A stretch of DNA of 22,273 nucleotides, from assembly GCA_037441565.1 (NCBI GenBank), contig JBBIRW010000011.1:1-22273 (forward strand). The letters are read 5' to 3'. The notes under the pieces were generated by a model. It did no database searches. It worked only from the letters and a program-made list of their open reading frames with translations, and had not been told where the DNA came from. The translations under genes and the position numbers were made by a program. This DNA comes from JBBIRW01 sp037441565. Its GTDB lineage: Bacteria > Desulfobacterota > JBBIRW01. Positions 1-8,288 of the stretch are shown one piece after another (position 1 is the stretch's first letter; each line of letters begins with the position of its first letter).

Positions 1-1
1 T

Positions 2-667
2 ATAAACACAGTTGCAGGAAACGGGGATACGGTTTATAACGGAGGGGGTGAACCGGCTACGGCATTCAGCCTGTATTTGCCTAATAAGATATACATCAGG
101 GGGCAAAACCTTTATATCTGCGATACGTATCATCATATGATAAGGGTTCTTAAAAATGCATATTCGATTTCGTTGTACGCTGGAACAGGGGCAGCGGGCT
201 ATTCCGATGGCTATCCCGCAACAGAAAGGATGCTCAACTCTCCCAATGGTCTTTCCATTGATAAATACGGGAATCTCTTCATAGCGGATACAACAAATCA
301 GAGGATCAGAAGGGTATCAGCTGATGGGTCCATTTCCACTGTTGCAGGATCAGGGGCGAAGGGCTTTTCAGGGGATGGCGGGAATGCCCTTCTTGCATCC
401 TTTAATGATCCCATGGATGTGGAGGTTGATGGAAACGGAAATATATATGTTGCCGATTTCAACAACAATCGCATAAGAATGATCACACCCTCAGGCACCA
501 TAACAACCATTGCAGGAAACGGATCAACCGCATATAATAGCTACGATGAAGGTAAGTATGCCACAACCGTCGGTCTTTCAAGTCCAAGAGGTCTTTCCAT
601 AGATAAAGATGGAAACATCTATATTTCCGATACCGGACATAACCTCATAAGGGTGATCATTCAGTAG
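2..667 (+). CDS. NHL-repeat beta-propeller protein, 3' part (5' end outside window)
   Basis: The reading frame is open from the first bases of the window, so the N-terminus is missing. The visible 221 residues hold four tandem repeats of about 55 residues. Each repeat has an AG(T/N/S)G motif, a glycine-rich turn, an (S/N)P(N/R)GL-type or DPMDV strand, an ID-x-x-GN(L/I)(F/Y)I(A/S)D core and an (R/L)IR(V/M) end. This is the NHL-repeat pattern that folds into a beta-propeller, often extracytoplasmic and used for binding; no enzymatic residues can be assigned. A TTG at 77 is only an internal codon, because repeat sequence continues upstream of it. The gene converges on lgt with a 26-base gap and no clear terminator. 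The family call is secure; the function is unknown. Confidence 0.85.
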   Translation: MNTVAGNGDTVYNGGGEPATAFSLYLPNKIYIRGQNLYICDTYHHMIRVLKNAYSISLYAGTGAAGYSDGYPATERMLNSPNGLSIDKYGNLFIADTTNQRIRRVSADGSISTVAGSGAKGFSGDGGNALLASFNDPMDVEVDGNGNIYVADFNNNRIRMITPSGTITTIAGNGSTAYNSYDEGKYATTVGLSSPRGLSIDKDGNIYISDTGHNLIRVIIQ

Positions 668-693
668 ATCAATGATCCTTGCCCATTCTGACT

Positions 694-1467
694 TTACTTC
701 ATGAGGGTTCCCTTTTTTCTCAGGCGAAGGAGCATATAGATTGAAAAAAGGAAAAGGGGGATTCCTACTGCCTGTGATTCAGAAAGTCCCATAAGGAACC
801 CTCTGGGATCATCCCTTACAAACTCAAGGAAGAATCTCATGAAGGAGTAAAGTAGTGTGAAGGTCCAGAAGAGTTGCCCTTCAAACTGTTTCCTTTTTCT
901 GAGATAGAAAAAGATAAAAAGAAATATAAGAAAGCTTCCAGCGGATTCATAGAGCTGTGTTGGGTGGATGGGCTCTCCAAGGTGAGCCCTTGCAAGGGAA
1001 TGCGGGTCTGAAAAAACTATACCCCATGGAAGCATTGTGGGTTTTCCATAACAGCAACCTGCCATAAAACATCCTATCCTTCCTATGGATAGACCGAGTG
1101 GAAGGGATGGTGCAATAACATCGGAGAGCTTCCATATTGGAAGGGCATGTTTTCTTATATAGATCAGTGCAACAGGGATGGAAAGAAGAAGGCCTCCATA
1201 AAAAACAAGCCCACCATTCCATATCCTGAAGATTTCAATAGGATCAGCTATGTATATATCGTGAAATACAATAACATGGAACAGCCTTGCACCTATGATG
1301 GCAGAGAGAATTACATAGAATCCGAGATCCATGATTCTATCGGGATTTAATCCCTGAAGCCTCGCCTCCCTCGATGATAGGAGAAGCGCGGTGATGAATG
1401 CTATTGCAAGGAGCAATCCATAGGAGTGGATAGCGATACCCTTGAATTCAAAAAGGATTGGATACAT
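694..1467 (-). CDS. lgt: Prolipoprotein diacylglyceryl transferase Lgt
   Basis: Lgt moves diacylglycerol from phosphatidylglycerol to the lipobox cysteine of prolipoproteins in the inner membrane, the first step of lipoprotein maturation. The 257-residue product is strongly hydrophobic with about seven membrane segments. It has the Lgt signature region GRIGCFMAGCCYG followed by GEPIHPTQLYES. In the GG-x-x-x-x-GG motif it reads GGLVFYGG, with Tyr where E. coli Lgt has His103. The start at 1467 is chosen over an in-frame codon at 1503 because AAGGAGG sits six bases before it. The gene overlaps the end of lspA by 20 bases, so the two are probably translationally coupled. Confidence 0.95.
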   Translation of the reverse strand: MYPILFEFKGIAIHSYGLLLAIAFITALLLSSREARLQGLNPDRIMDLGFYVILSAIIGARLFHVIVFHDIYIADPIEIFRIWNGGLVFYGGLLLSIPVALIYIRKHALPIWKLSDVIAPSLPLGLSIGRIGCFMAGCCYGKPTMLPWGIVFSDPHSLARAHLGEPIHPTQLYESAGSFLIFLFIFFYLRKRKQFEGQLFWTFTLLYSFMRFFLEFVRDDPRGFLMGLSESQAVGIPLFLFSIYMLLRLRKKGTLMK

Positions 1468-1966
1468 ATGTGTCCTCCTTAGATCTTTTATTGAAGAAAC
1501 CATCCCATATGATGACTATTATGCCAACTGTTATGGCAGCATCTGCTACATTGAATGCAGGCCAGTGGATATTTCCATAATGGAGATCTATGAAATCTAT
1601 AACAGCCCCAAATCTGATCCTGTCTATAAGATTTCCAATTGCACCGCCGAGTATCATTCCAAGGGAGATCTGCGAGGAGGCTGTTCCATCTTTGAGGAGG
1701 ACGATAAGGTAGAGAATTACACTTATAGAAACTGTTGTTATAGCTATAAGGAATGCTGTTTTCACTGTTGATGGATTGCTGGAAAAAAGACCGAAAGCAA
1801 CACCTGTGTTTTTTATCAAAGTTATGTTAAGGAAACCCTTGAAAACCGATATTGATTCATATAGACGAAGCCTTGTTTGCACAATCATTTTCGTAGAAAA
1901 ATCGAGTGTAAGGATTAAAAAAGCAGATATTAAAAAGATTATATATTTTTTGATCGATCTCTTCAT
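1448..1966 (-). CDS. lspA: Lipoprotein signal peptidase II
   Basis: LspA is the membrane aspartic peptidase that cuts the signal peptide from diacylglyceryl-prolipoproteins made by Lgt. The 172-residue protein has four hydrophobic segments, an LDFSTK motif near the N-terminus, KNTGVAFGLF at about 52-61, GNLIDRI with catalytic Asp115, and FNVADAAI with catalytic Asp142. The length is usual for the family. It begins 16 bases after the ileS stop and overlaps the start of lgt, so ileS-lspA-lgt reads as one transcript with substrate-sequential lipoprotein enzymes side by side. An AAGGG lies upstream of the ATG; a second ATG five bases earlier is out of frame. Confidence 0.96.
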   Translation of the reverse strand: MKRSIKKYIIFLISAFLILTLDFSTKMIVQTRLRLYESISVFKGFLNITLIKNTGVAFGLFSSNPSTVKTAFLIAITTVSISVILYLIVLLKDGTASSQISLGMILGGAIGNLIDRIRFGAVIDFIDLHYGNIHWPAFNVADAAITVGIIVIIWDGFFNKRSKEDTYVSNPF

Positions 1967-1982
1967 ATCATGGAAAATCCCT

Positions 1983-4766
1983 TTAACTCAAAACCTCAAG
2001 ACATCTCGGGCAGATTCCCGGATGGGAAGGATCCATCCCTGTTTCTGTGCTATATGTCCAGCACCTTTCACATTTGGATCCCCTCGCCCTTGATACCCAG
2101 ATCTTCATGTCCTTGATTTCCTCACCTTCCATACCTCCTCCTTTATCTCTCTCTATGATCTCCATCTGGGATACTATACAGATCATCCTTAGTGTTTCAA
2201 GATTTTCACTTACAAATTCCCTTATGTCCTGAGGGGACAGTATCTCAACAAGTGCATCGAGGGATGATCCTATAAGTTTCTGTTTTCTTAATATCTCAAG
2301 TGCCCTCAGGATTTCCCTCCTTATTTTTAAAAGCACCTCCCACTTTTTCTCAAGCTCATAGTCAATGGAGCCTTCCTCAATTGAAGGAAATGAATTAAGA
2401 AAAACACTCTCGCCAAGTTTAAGCGAGTAAGGCATATACTTACTTACCTCATCCGCAGTAAAGGAGAGTATTGGCGCTATGAGCTTTATAATCGCTAATC
2501 CGATCTCATAAAGCGCGCTCTGGCAGGACTTCCTTTCGGATGAATCAGCACGGGAGCAGTAAAGCCTGTCCTTTATTATGTCAAAGTAGAGTGAACTCAG
2601 ATCAACTGTGCAGAAATTATGTATCGTGTGATATATGATATGGAATTCGTAATTTCGATATGCATTGATGCATTTTTTTATAATATGCTGGAGGCGTGAT
2701 GTTATCCACCTGTCTATCTCTTCCCTTTTCTTTAAATCAACAAATTGTGATTCAGGATCAAAATCATAGAGATTTCCAAGGATGAATCTCAGCGTGTTTC
2801 TTATTCTTCTGTACGCTTCTGCAAGCCTTTCAAGGATTTCCATGGATAGGGTTACATCATTTCTGTAATCCTCAGCAGCAACCCATAGTCTGAGTATTTC
2901 GGCACCGTAGCGATCTATTACCTCCTGGGGATGGATAACATTTCCAAGGGATTTGGACATCTTTCTTCCTTCACCATCAACAACAAATCCATGGGTAAGA
3001 ACCGATCTGTAAGGTGCACAACCCCTTGTTGCAACAGCTGCGATTAGTGAACTGTGAAACCATCCCCTGTGCTGATCGCTCCCTTCAAGATACATATCTG
3101 CTGGAAAGCCGAGTTCCTCCCTCTTCTCGAGAACAGCTGCCCAGCTAACACCTGAATCAAACCAGACGTCTATAATGTTTTCATCCTTTCTGAATTTATC
3201 GTTTCCGCACTTTTTGCATCGAACTCCCTCTGGAAGGATTTCATCTGCATCCTTTTCGAACCATATATCAGCACCATGATTTTCTACAAGGGATATTATG
3301 TGATTTAAAATATCCTCATTAAACAACATCTCTCCACATGATGTGCAGTAGAATACCGTAATTGGGATCCCCCATGATCTCTGTCTTGAAATGCACCAGT
3401 CCGGTCTGCTTGCTATCATGTTGTATATCCTATCCCTTCCCCAGTATGGTATCCACCTGACATTATCGATCCACCTGAGGCAATTTTCACGGAGTTTGTT
3501 CTTCTCCATGGAGATGAACCACTGCTCTGTTGAACGGAATATTACAGGATTCTTGCACCTCCAGCAGTGCGGATATGAATGAACGATTGTTTCTTCATGG
3601 AGAAGGGATCCATTTTTCCTTAAGAAATCGTTAATAGAAGGATTGGCATCAAATACAAACATCCCACCAAAATATTTCACATCCTCTGTAAACCTTCCCC
3701 TGTCATCAACAGGTGAATATATATCGAGATTGTACTGAATCCCTGTGTTGTAGTCCTCCTGACCATGTCCTGGTGCTGTATGAACACATCCTGTTCCTGT
3801 ATCCATTGAGACATAATCCGCAAGAACAATCAGTGAATTTCTTCCGTATATGGGATGGATTGCATTCTTTTGCTCAAGTATTGTTGAGGGAAATGTTGTA
3901 ATAATATTAAAATCCCGCATCTGCAACTTCGACATCACCTCTTCAACCAGCGCTTTTGCAATTATGAATATCCCTTTTTCTGTTTCAACAACTGCGTAGG
4001 GGTGTGATGGATGCAGTGCAATCGCAAGATTTGCTGGTAGCGTCCATGGGGTTGTTGTCCATATTATAATGGATGCTTCCCTTGGTTTTACACCAGGCAA
4101 TGCTGAGATTGCATCCTCTGCAAGGGGAAACTTTACGTAAATTGATGGTGAGGTTTTATCCTCATACTCCACCTCAGCTTCAGCAAGTGCAGTAAGGCAG
4201 GACCAGCACCAGTGTATCGGTTTTTTCCCCCTGTATGTATAGCCATTAAGAAGAAACCTGGAGAATTCCCTTATTATCGTTGCCTGATAATGTGGATGCA
4301 TCGTAAAATATGGGTTTTTCCAGTCCCCAAGAACACCAAGTCTTTTGAACTCCTCCCTCTGTATGTCTATAAATTTCAATGCATAATCCCTGCAGAGTTT
4401 TCTTACCTGAGATTTTGTGAGACCCTCCTTTTTCTTCCCGAGCATTTTATCAACCTGATGCTCTATGGGAAGTCCGTGGCAGTCCCATCCCGGGATGAAG
4501 TCGCATCTGTAACCATCCATAATCTTTGCCTTCACGATGATGTCCTTAAGGATCTTGTTCAGTGCATGCCCCTGATGGATATTTCCATTTGCATAGGGAG
4601 GGCCATCGTGTAGGATAAACATGGGTCTTTGCCTTGTCTTCTCCTTAATCTTTTCGTAAAGATCCATCTCTTCCCATATTTTAAGTATCTCTTTTTCCTT
4701 TCGCGGAAGGTCAGCCCGCATGGGAAAATCTGTTTTCGGCAGATTCAGGGTTTCTTTATAATCCAT
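1983..4766 (-). CDS. ileS: Isoleucyl-tRNA synthetase
   Basis: This class I synthetase charges tRNA-Ile with isoleucine and edits misactivated valine. The 927-residue length fits the bacterial type. Visible landmarks are the HIGH-type motif HQGH (64-67) inside PPYANGNIHQGH, the WTTTPWTLPAN editing-domain motif, KMSKS (602-606), and a C-terminal zinc ribbon with Cys899, Cys902, Cys919 and Cys922. GGAGGAAGG precedes the ATG. The 68 bases between the upstream penicillin-binding protein gene and ileS are too short for a T-box leader, and none is seen. A TATAAT box in that gap could give ileS its own promoter. The adjacent lspA and lgt are common partners of ileS in many Gram-negative bacteria. Confidence 0.98.
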   Translation of the reverse strand: MDYKETLNLPKTDFPMRADLPRKEKEILKIWEEMDLYEKIKEKTRQRPMFILHDGPPYANGNIHQGHALNKILKDIIVKAKIMDGYRCDFIPGWDCHGLPIEHQVDKMLGKKKEGLTKSQVRKLCRDYALKFIDIQREEFKRLGVLGDWKNPYFTMHPHYQATIIREFSRFLLNGYTYRGKKPIHWCWSCLTALAEAEVEYEDKTSPSIYVKFPLAEDAISALPGVKPREASIIIWTTTPWTLPANLAIALHPSHPYAVVETEKGIFIIAKALVEEVMSKLQMRDFNIITTFPSTILEQKNAIHPIYGRNSLIVLADYVSMDTGTGCVHTAPGHGQEDYNTGIQYNLDIYSPVDDRGRFTEDVKYFGGMFVFDANPSINDFLRKNGSLLHEETIVHSYPHCWRCKNPVIFRSTEQWFISMEKNKLRENCLRWIDNVRWIPYWGRDRIYNMIASRPDWCISRQRSWGIPITVFYCTSCGEMLFNEDILNHIISLVENHGADIWFEKDADEILPEGVRCKKCGNDKFRKDENIIDVWFDSGVSWAAVLEKREELGFPADMYLEGSDQHRGWFHSSLIAAVATRGCAPYRSVLTHGFVVDGEGRKMSKSLGNVIHPQEVIDRYGAEILRLWVAAEDYRNDVTLSMEILERLAEAYRRIRNTLRFILGNLYDFDPESQFVDLKKREEIDRWITSRLQHIIKKCINAYRNYEFHIIYHTIHNFCTVDLSSLYFDIIKDRLYCSRADSSERKSCQSALYEIGLAIIKLIAPILSFTADEVSKYMPYSLKLGESVFLNSFPSIEEGSIDYELEKKWEVLLKIRREILRALEILRKQKLIGSSLDALVEILSPQDIREFVSENLETLRMICIVSQMEIIERDKGGGMEGEEIKDMKIWVSRARGSKCERCWTYSTETGMDPSHPGICPRCLEVLS

Positions 4767-4799
4767 CTATCCTTCCTCCAGATTTCGGATTTTTCTTCC

Positions 4800-4805
4800 A
4801 TTATA
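4800..4805 (-). promoter_or_regulatory. Possible -10 box of an ileS promoter
   Basis: On the minus strand TATAAT lies 33 bases before the ileS start codon, in the gap after the penicillin-binding protein gene. No good -35 hexamer sits 16-18 bases upstream, so this is a candidate only; ileS may instead be read through from the upstream gene. Confidence 0.3.
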
Positions 4806-4834
4806 TAATAGCTCTAAGAGGCACTCTGAATCCA

Positions 4835-7150
4835 TCAATCCTTCTGCTCCCTGAGCAGTCCCTTTATCCAGTCTATCATCCTGTTTAAACCATCTGTGAT
4901 ACCTGGCTGATGGAGTTTGCAGTATTCCCTGGGCTCTGTTCCTTCAATAAAGTACTCATCTATAACATCAGGACAGTGTTCAGTTGCAAGAAGACCGGTT
5001 AGTCTATCAATCTTTATCGATACAACACCGGGAGGCGCATTAAAGGGGATGTCGGGTTTTCCATTAAGCACTTCCTTCATAAAATCAACCCATAAGGGAA
5101 GGGCAGCCTGTGCGCCTGAGAGACCAACGGATTTACCGCCCTCATCGAATCCAACCCATGCAACAGAGACGATTTCTGGCGTATAACCTGCAAACCATGC
5201 ATCCTTAAAATCACTCGTTGTGCCTGTTTTACCTGCAACAGTCTTGTTTATACCCATCCTCCTGACCTGATAGCCTGTTCCCCTTTCAATAACTCCCTGA
5301 AGGATTTTTGTAACTATAAAGACGCCCCTTGGATCTGCAACCTGTATTTTCTGCTGCTGTGGGAACTCCACATACCTTCCATTTTTATCCACGATATATT
5401 TTATAGGTGTTGGTTGTACGAGATATCCCTTATTTGCGAGCACACAGAAGGCACGGGCAACATCCATGGGTGAAAGAACCTGAGAACCGAGAACTACAGA
5501 GGGAACCTCGTCCATTTTATTTCCGAGCCCCACCTTTTTGAAGGTATCAATAACCCTTTTAAGGCCTATCTGCTGGGAAATTTTTACTGTGGGAATATTT
5601 AGTGATTTTTCAAGGGCGATCCTTATTGTGACATCTCCCAAATACTCATCCTCATAGTTTCTGGGAGTCCACTCCTGGCCATCATAAGTGAGTGTTATCG
5701 GAGAGTCTTCAACTATTGCGGATGGTGTCAGCGGTGGCATACCATTTTCATCAGGTGACAGTGCAGCAAGATACACAAAGGGCTTTATGACAGAGCCCGG
5801 CTGCCTCATACCATCAACAGCACGGTTGAACTGGGATGTATAGTAGTTTCTCCCACCAACCATCGCTTTTATGTATCCTGTTTCAGGCTCTATTGCAATA
5901 ATTGCAGCCTGAATATTTTTGTTTCTCAGTGATCTATAATTTTTTTCGAGTTCAGCAAGTCCCTTTGTTACTGCCCTTTCAGCATTTCTTTGCATATCAG
6001 GATCAAGGGTTGTAAATATTTTCAGCCCCTCCATCTTCCAGATGTCATCTGAGTAGATCTCCTCAATCCTGTGCCTCACATAATCAAGAAAATAGGGAGC
6101 CTCACCTCCGCTTTCCGCACCACCCTTTACATTAATGGGTTCCTTTATAGCCATCCTGTATTGATGCTCATTTATCTTTCCCAGTTTGAACATCCTTTTC
6201 AATACAAGATTTCTCCTCTCCATTGCAACCATCTTACTCCTGAAGGGTGAGAAGCGGTTGGGGGATTTGATGAGCCCTGCTATTAATGCTGCCTCTGAGA
6301 GTGTTAGGTTCTTTACATCCTTATCAAAGAAGAATCGGGCTGCGGATTGGACGCCATATATGGGGGTTGGTCCCTTCTGTCCGAGGTATATTTCATTTAA
6401 ATATGCCTCGAGGATCTCATCCTTTGAATATTTCAATTCCAGTATCACCGCTATGAGTGCCTCTTTCATCTTTCTTATAAGGGTTCTCTGCGGGGTGAGA
6501 AAATAGTTCTTTGCAAGTTGCTGTGTTATTGTGCTCCCCCCCTGGACAATACTCATCCTTGTGAGATTTATCAGCATAGCCCTCATTATACTTATCGGAT
6601 CAATTCCAAAGTGGCGATAAAATCTTTCATCCTCTATGGAGATTACTGCATAGATGAGATGCTGGGGGATATCTTTTAATTTTGCAGTGACCCTCTCCTC
6701 CCTTCCATTTCCGAGGATTTCAACAAGGATTTCCGGCTCTATTTCAAGATATGGGGTTTCCTCGAGGGTATTCATATTGATGATGCTGATTATTCTGGAC
6801 CCGTTGAGCTTTATTCTATATGGTGCCGAGGGGTTTTCCTTTTCAGGATATGAAAAGGGTTTAAGGTATATGTCGAGGTAATCCTGGCCAAATCTATACT
6901 CCCCCTGCTTCAAAGCAGCACCTGTCACAGGGGTGTAGCCCAGTCGGTTAAGTTTTGCAAAGAGGTTCATTTTAACAATATCGAGACCGGTATAAAGGGG
7001 TAGTACATCTGAATAAATCCTTATGGGAAGGATGGATCTTTCCCCCTCAAATCTCGTTGTAACGGTTGCATAAAGATAGGATGCATATATGATAAATAGC
7101 AGGAGCGCAAAAAAAACTGTATACTGGAGGAGTCTTTTTAATAAGCTCAT
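4835..7150 (-). CDS. mrcB: Class A penicillin-binding protein, PBP1B-like (bifunctional peptidoglycan synthase)
   Basis: This membrane-anchored enzyme polymerises lipid II (glycosyltransferase) and cross-links stem peptides (transpeptidase) in the periplasm. Domains in order, numbered from the ATG at 7150 (771 residues): a membrane anchor at about 7-30; a UB2H-like segment at about 60-125 (LNRLGYTPV ... LDIYLKPFSYP) as in PBP1B; glycosyltransferase motifs EDERFYRHFG (catalytic Glu about 173) and QGGSTITQQLAKN; then transpeptidase motifs SVIK (453-456), SLN (516-518) and KTGTT (641-645). A TTG at 7162 is the alternative start; neither start has a clear ribosome binding site. It is divergent from the phosphorylase gene across a 77-base AT-rich gap that must hold both promoters. 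ileS follows 68 bases downstream on the same strand. The UB2H segment favours PBP1B over PBP1A. Confidence 0.93.
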   Translation of the reverse strand: MSLLKRLLQYTVFFALLLFIIYASYLYATVTTRFEGERSILPIRIYSDVLPLYTGLDIVKMNLFAKLNRLGYTPVTGAALKQGEYRFGQDYLDIYLKPFSYPEKENPSAPYRIKLNGSRIISIINMNTLEETPYLEIEPEILVEILGNGREERVTAKLKDIPQHLIYAVISIEDERFYRHFGIDPISIMRAMLINLTRMSIVQGGSTITQQLAKNYFLTPQRTLIRKMKEALIAVILELKYSKDEILEAYLNEIYLGQKGPTPIYGVQSAARFFFDKDVKNLTLSEAALIAGLIKSPNRFSPFRSKMVAMERRNLVLKRMFKLGKINEHQYRMAIKEPINVKGGAESGGEAPYFLDYVRHRIEEIYSDDIWKMEGLKIFTTLDPDMQRNAERAVTKGLAELEKNYRSLRNKNIQAAIIAIEPETGYIKAMVGGRNYYTSQFNRAVDGMRQPGSVIKPFVYLAALSPDENGMPPLTPSAIVEDSPITLTYDGQEWTPRNYEDEYLGDVTIRIALEKSLNIPTVKISQQIGLKRVIDTFKKVGLGNKMDEVPSVVLGSQVLSPMDVARAFCVLANKGYLVQPTPIKYIVDKNGRYVEFPQQQKIQVADPRGVFIVTKILQGVIERGTGYQVRRMGINKTVAGKTGTTSDFKDAWFAGYTPEIVSVAWVGFDEGGKSVGLSGAQAALPLWVDFMKEVLNGKPDIPFNAPPGVVSIKIDRLTGLLATEHCPDVIDEYFIEGTEPREYCKLHQPGITDGLNRMIDWIKGLLREQKD

Positions 7151-7227
7151 GGAACGATTCAATAATTTATTTATTTTAATGCTTATTTTTAATAAAAGTC
7201 AAAAATCTATGGTGCGGGGTGAATCTT

Positions 7228-8091
7228 ATGCCGAGAGTGCTTGTAATTGGAGGAAGTGAAGCCTATAATTTTCCAGGCGAGATATGGGGAAAGGAGCTCG
7301 GTTTATTTATCCCAAAGACACCCTTTGGTGAACCATCCCCTATCAGGGTCTATGAAAAAGAGGGAATTCAATATGCCTATTTATCGAGGCATGGTGAAGA
7401 TTATTACAGTCTATCAGCGCCATTTGTAAATTACAGGGCAAATATCTATGCAGCAAAGGAACTTGGTGTGGAAAGGATAATTGCTTGGAGTGGCCCTGGA
7501 AGCCTTTCTGGTGATATCCACCCCGGAGATATGATGATTCCGCAGGATATCATAGATTTTACAAAGCAGAGGCCACTTACCTTTTTTGAGAAAAAGGGGC
7601 TCGGTTTTATAAGGCAGAGTTCTGTGTTCTGTCCGGAGATTATGACTGCCATGGAGGCTGTCTTCTCAGGGTATGAGGAGTACAGGGGGAAAGGGATTTA
7701 TATATGCACAGAGGGTCCGAGACTGGAGACACCATCAGAGATAAGGTTCTTCCGGATGATTGGTGGTGATATGGTGGGGATGACACTTGTTCCTGAAGTT
7801 TTTCTCGCAAAAGAGCTGGAGATATGCTATTCTGCAATCTGCTATATAAGCAATTATGCAGAGGGAGTAAAGGAGTTTCCCTACAAAAAGGGTGTTCTTT
7901 TTGAAGGAACCCTTCCTGAAGAATATGTGGAAAGGGTAAAGAGAACGATCTCGCTCCTCCCTTCCCTTATATGGCAGACAGTAAGGGATATCAATGGAAG
8001 TGAAAGAAACTGTCCCTGCAAGGATGCCATGCTGAGGTATCGGATAAAGGGGATAATAAGCGATAACTGGAGGGACTGGATCAATAGATGA
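7228..8091 (+). CDS. Nucleoside phosphorylase of the MTAP/PNP family, probably 6-oxopurine-preferring
   Basis: Enzymes of this trimeric family split methylthioadenosine, methylthioinosine or purine nucleosides with phosphate, for methionine and purine salvage in the cytoplasm. The 287-residue protein shows the family features: VIGGSEAY at the N-terminus, TPFGEPS, the phosphate-binding SRHG, GPGSL, TEGPRLETPSEI and GMTLVPEVFLAKE. At the base-recognition site, human MTAP has TDYD (Asp220, Asp222). This protein has SNYA, with Asn209 and Ala211. Asn at this place is a feature of enzymes that prefer 6-oxopurines, so a methylthioinosine or inosine/guanosine phosphorylase is more likely than a strict methylthioadenosine phosphorylase. 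The ATG at 7228 is preferred to GTG at 7219 because GGGGTGA is correctly spaced before it. The exact substrate remains inferred. Confidence 0.85.
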   Translation: MPRVLVIGGSEAYNFPGEIWGKELGLFIPKTPFGEPSPIRVYEKEGIQYAYLSRHGEDYYSLSAPFVNYRANIYAAKELGVERIIAWSGPGSLSGDIHPGDMMIPQDIIDFTKQRPLTFFEKKGLGFIRQSSVFCPEIMTAMEAVFSGYEEYRGKGIYICTEGPRLETPSEIRFFRMIGGDMVGMTLVPEVFLAKELEICYSAICYISNYAEGVKEFPYKKGVLFEGTLPEEYVERVKRTISLLPSLIWQTVRDINGSERNCPCKDAMLRYRIKGIISDNWRDWINR

Positions 8092-8146
8092 AAAAATTGA
8101 GAAAATCAGAGAAAAAATTTGAAAAAATGAAAAAAAGTAAAAAAAA
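8091..8146. other. Helically phased A-tracts (predicted curved DNA) upstream of groESL
   Basis: Six A-tracts of four to eight bases start at about 8091, 8102, 8112, 8122, 8130 and 8139. Their centres are about 8.5-11 bases apart, close to one helical turn. Such phasing is known to bend DNA. An 18-base AT-only palindrome follows at 8142-8159. The tract lies about 60-140 bases upstream of the predicted groES transcription start. Confidence 0.6.
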
Positions 8147-8201
8147 TAATATTATTTTTCTTAATCATAAGATATGAGCCAGAAAATATCCCAAAGGGAG
8201 T

Positions 8202-8232
8202 TTGAATGAGTTTCGATTTTTCATTACATAAT
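8202..8232 (+). promoter_or_regulatory. Candidate sigma-70-type groES promoter
   Basis: TTGAAT at 8202-8207 can serve as the -35 and CATAAT at 8227-8232 (five of six matches) as the -10, with a long 19-base spacer; TACATA at 8225-8230 would give a 17-base spacer but a weaker box. Either choice puts the transcription start at or just inside the CIRCE operator, where HrcA binding would block initiation. Confidence 0.4.
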
Positions 8233-8234
8233 TA

Positions 8235-8261
8235 TTAGCACTCATTCCTTATGAGTGCTAA
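8235..8261. promoter_or_regulatory. CIRCE operator (HrcA binding site)
   Basis: The sequence is TTAGCACTC, nine bases, GAGTGCTAA, a perfect match to the CIRCE inverted repeat bound by the HrcA heat-shock repressor. It lies 27 bases before the groES start codon. HrcA needs GroEL to stay active, so this site closes a feedback loop on the operon it controls. hrcA itself is not in the window. Confidence 0.97.
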
Positions 8262-8288
8262 TAAATTTTTAGAAAGGAGTGAAGAGAG

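Noticed and set aside
1442..1771. Plus-strand frame opposite lspA/lgt
   Set aside because: Fully antisense to lspA, with Tyr/Ile/Cys-rich sequence and no homology.
4767..4834. T-box leader before ileS
   Set aside because: The gap is only 68 bases and has no specifier stem or antiterminator sequence; ileS in this kind of genome is commonly without one.
8142..8159. AT-only palindrome as a terminator for the phosphorylase gene
   Set aside because: The stem has no G-C pairs and would be very unstable, so it is kept only as part of the AT-rich upstream region.
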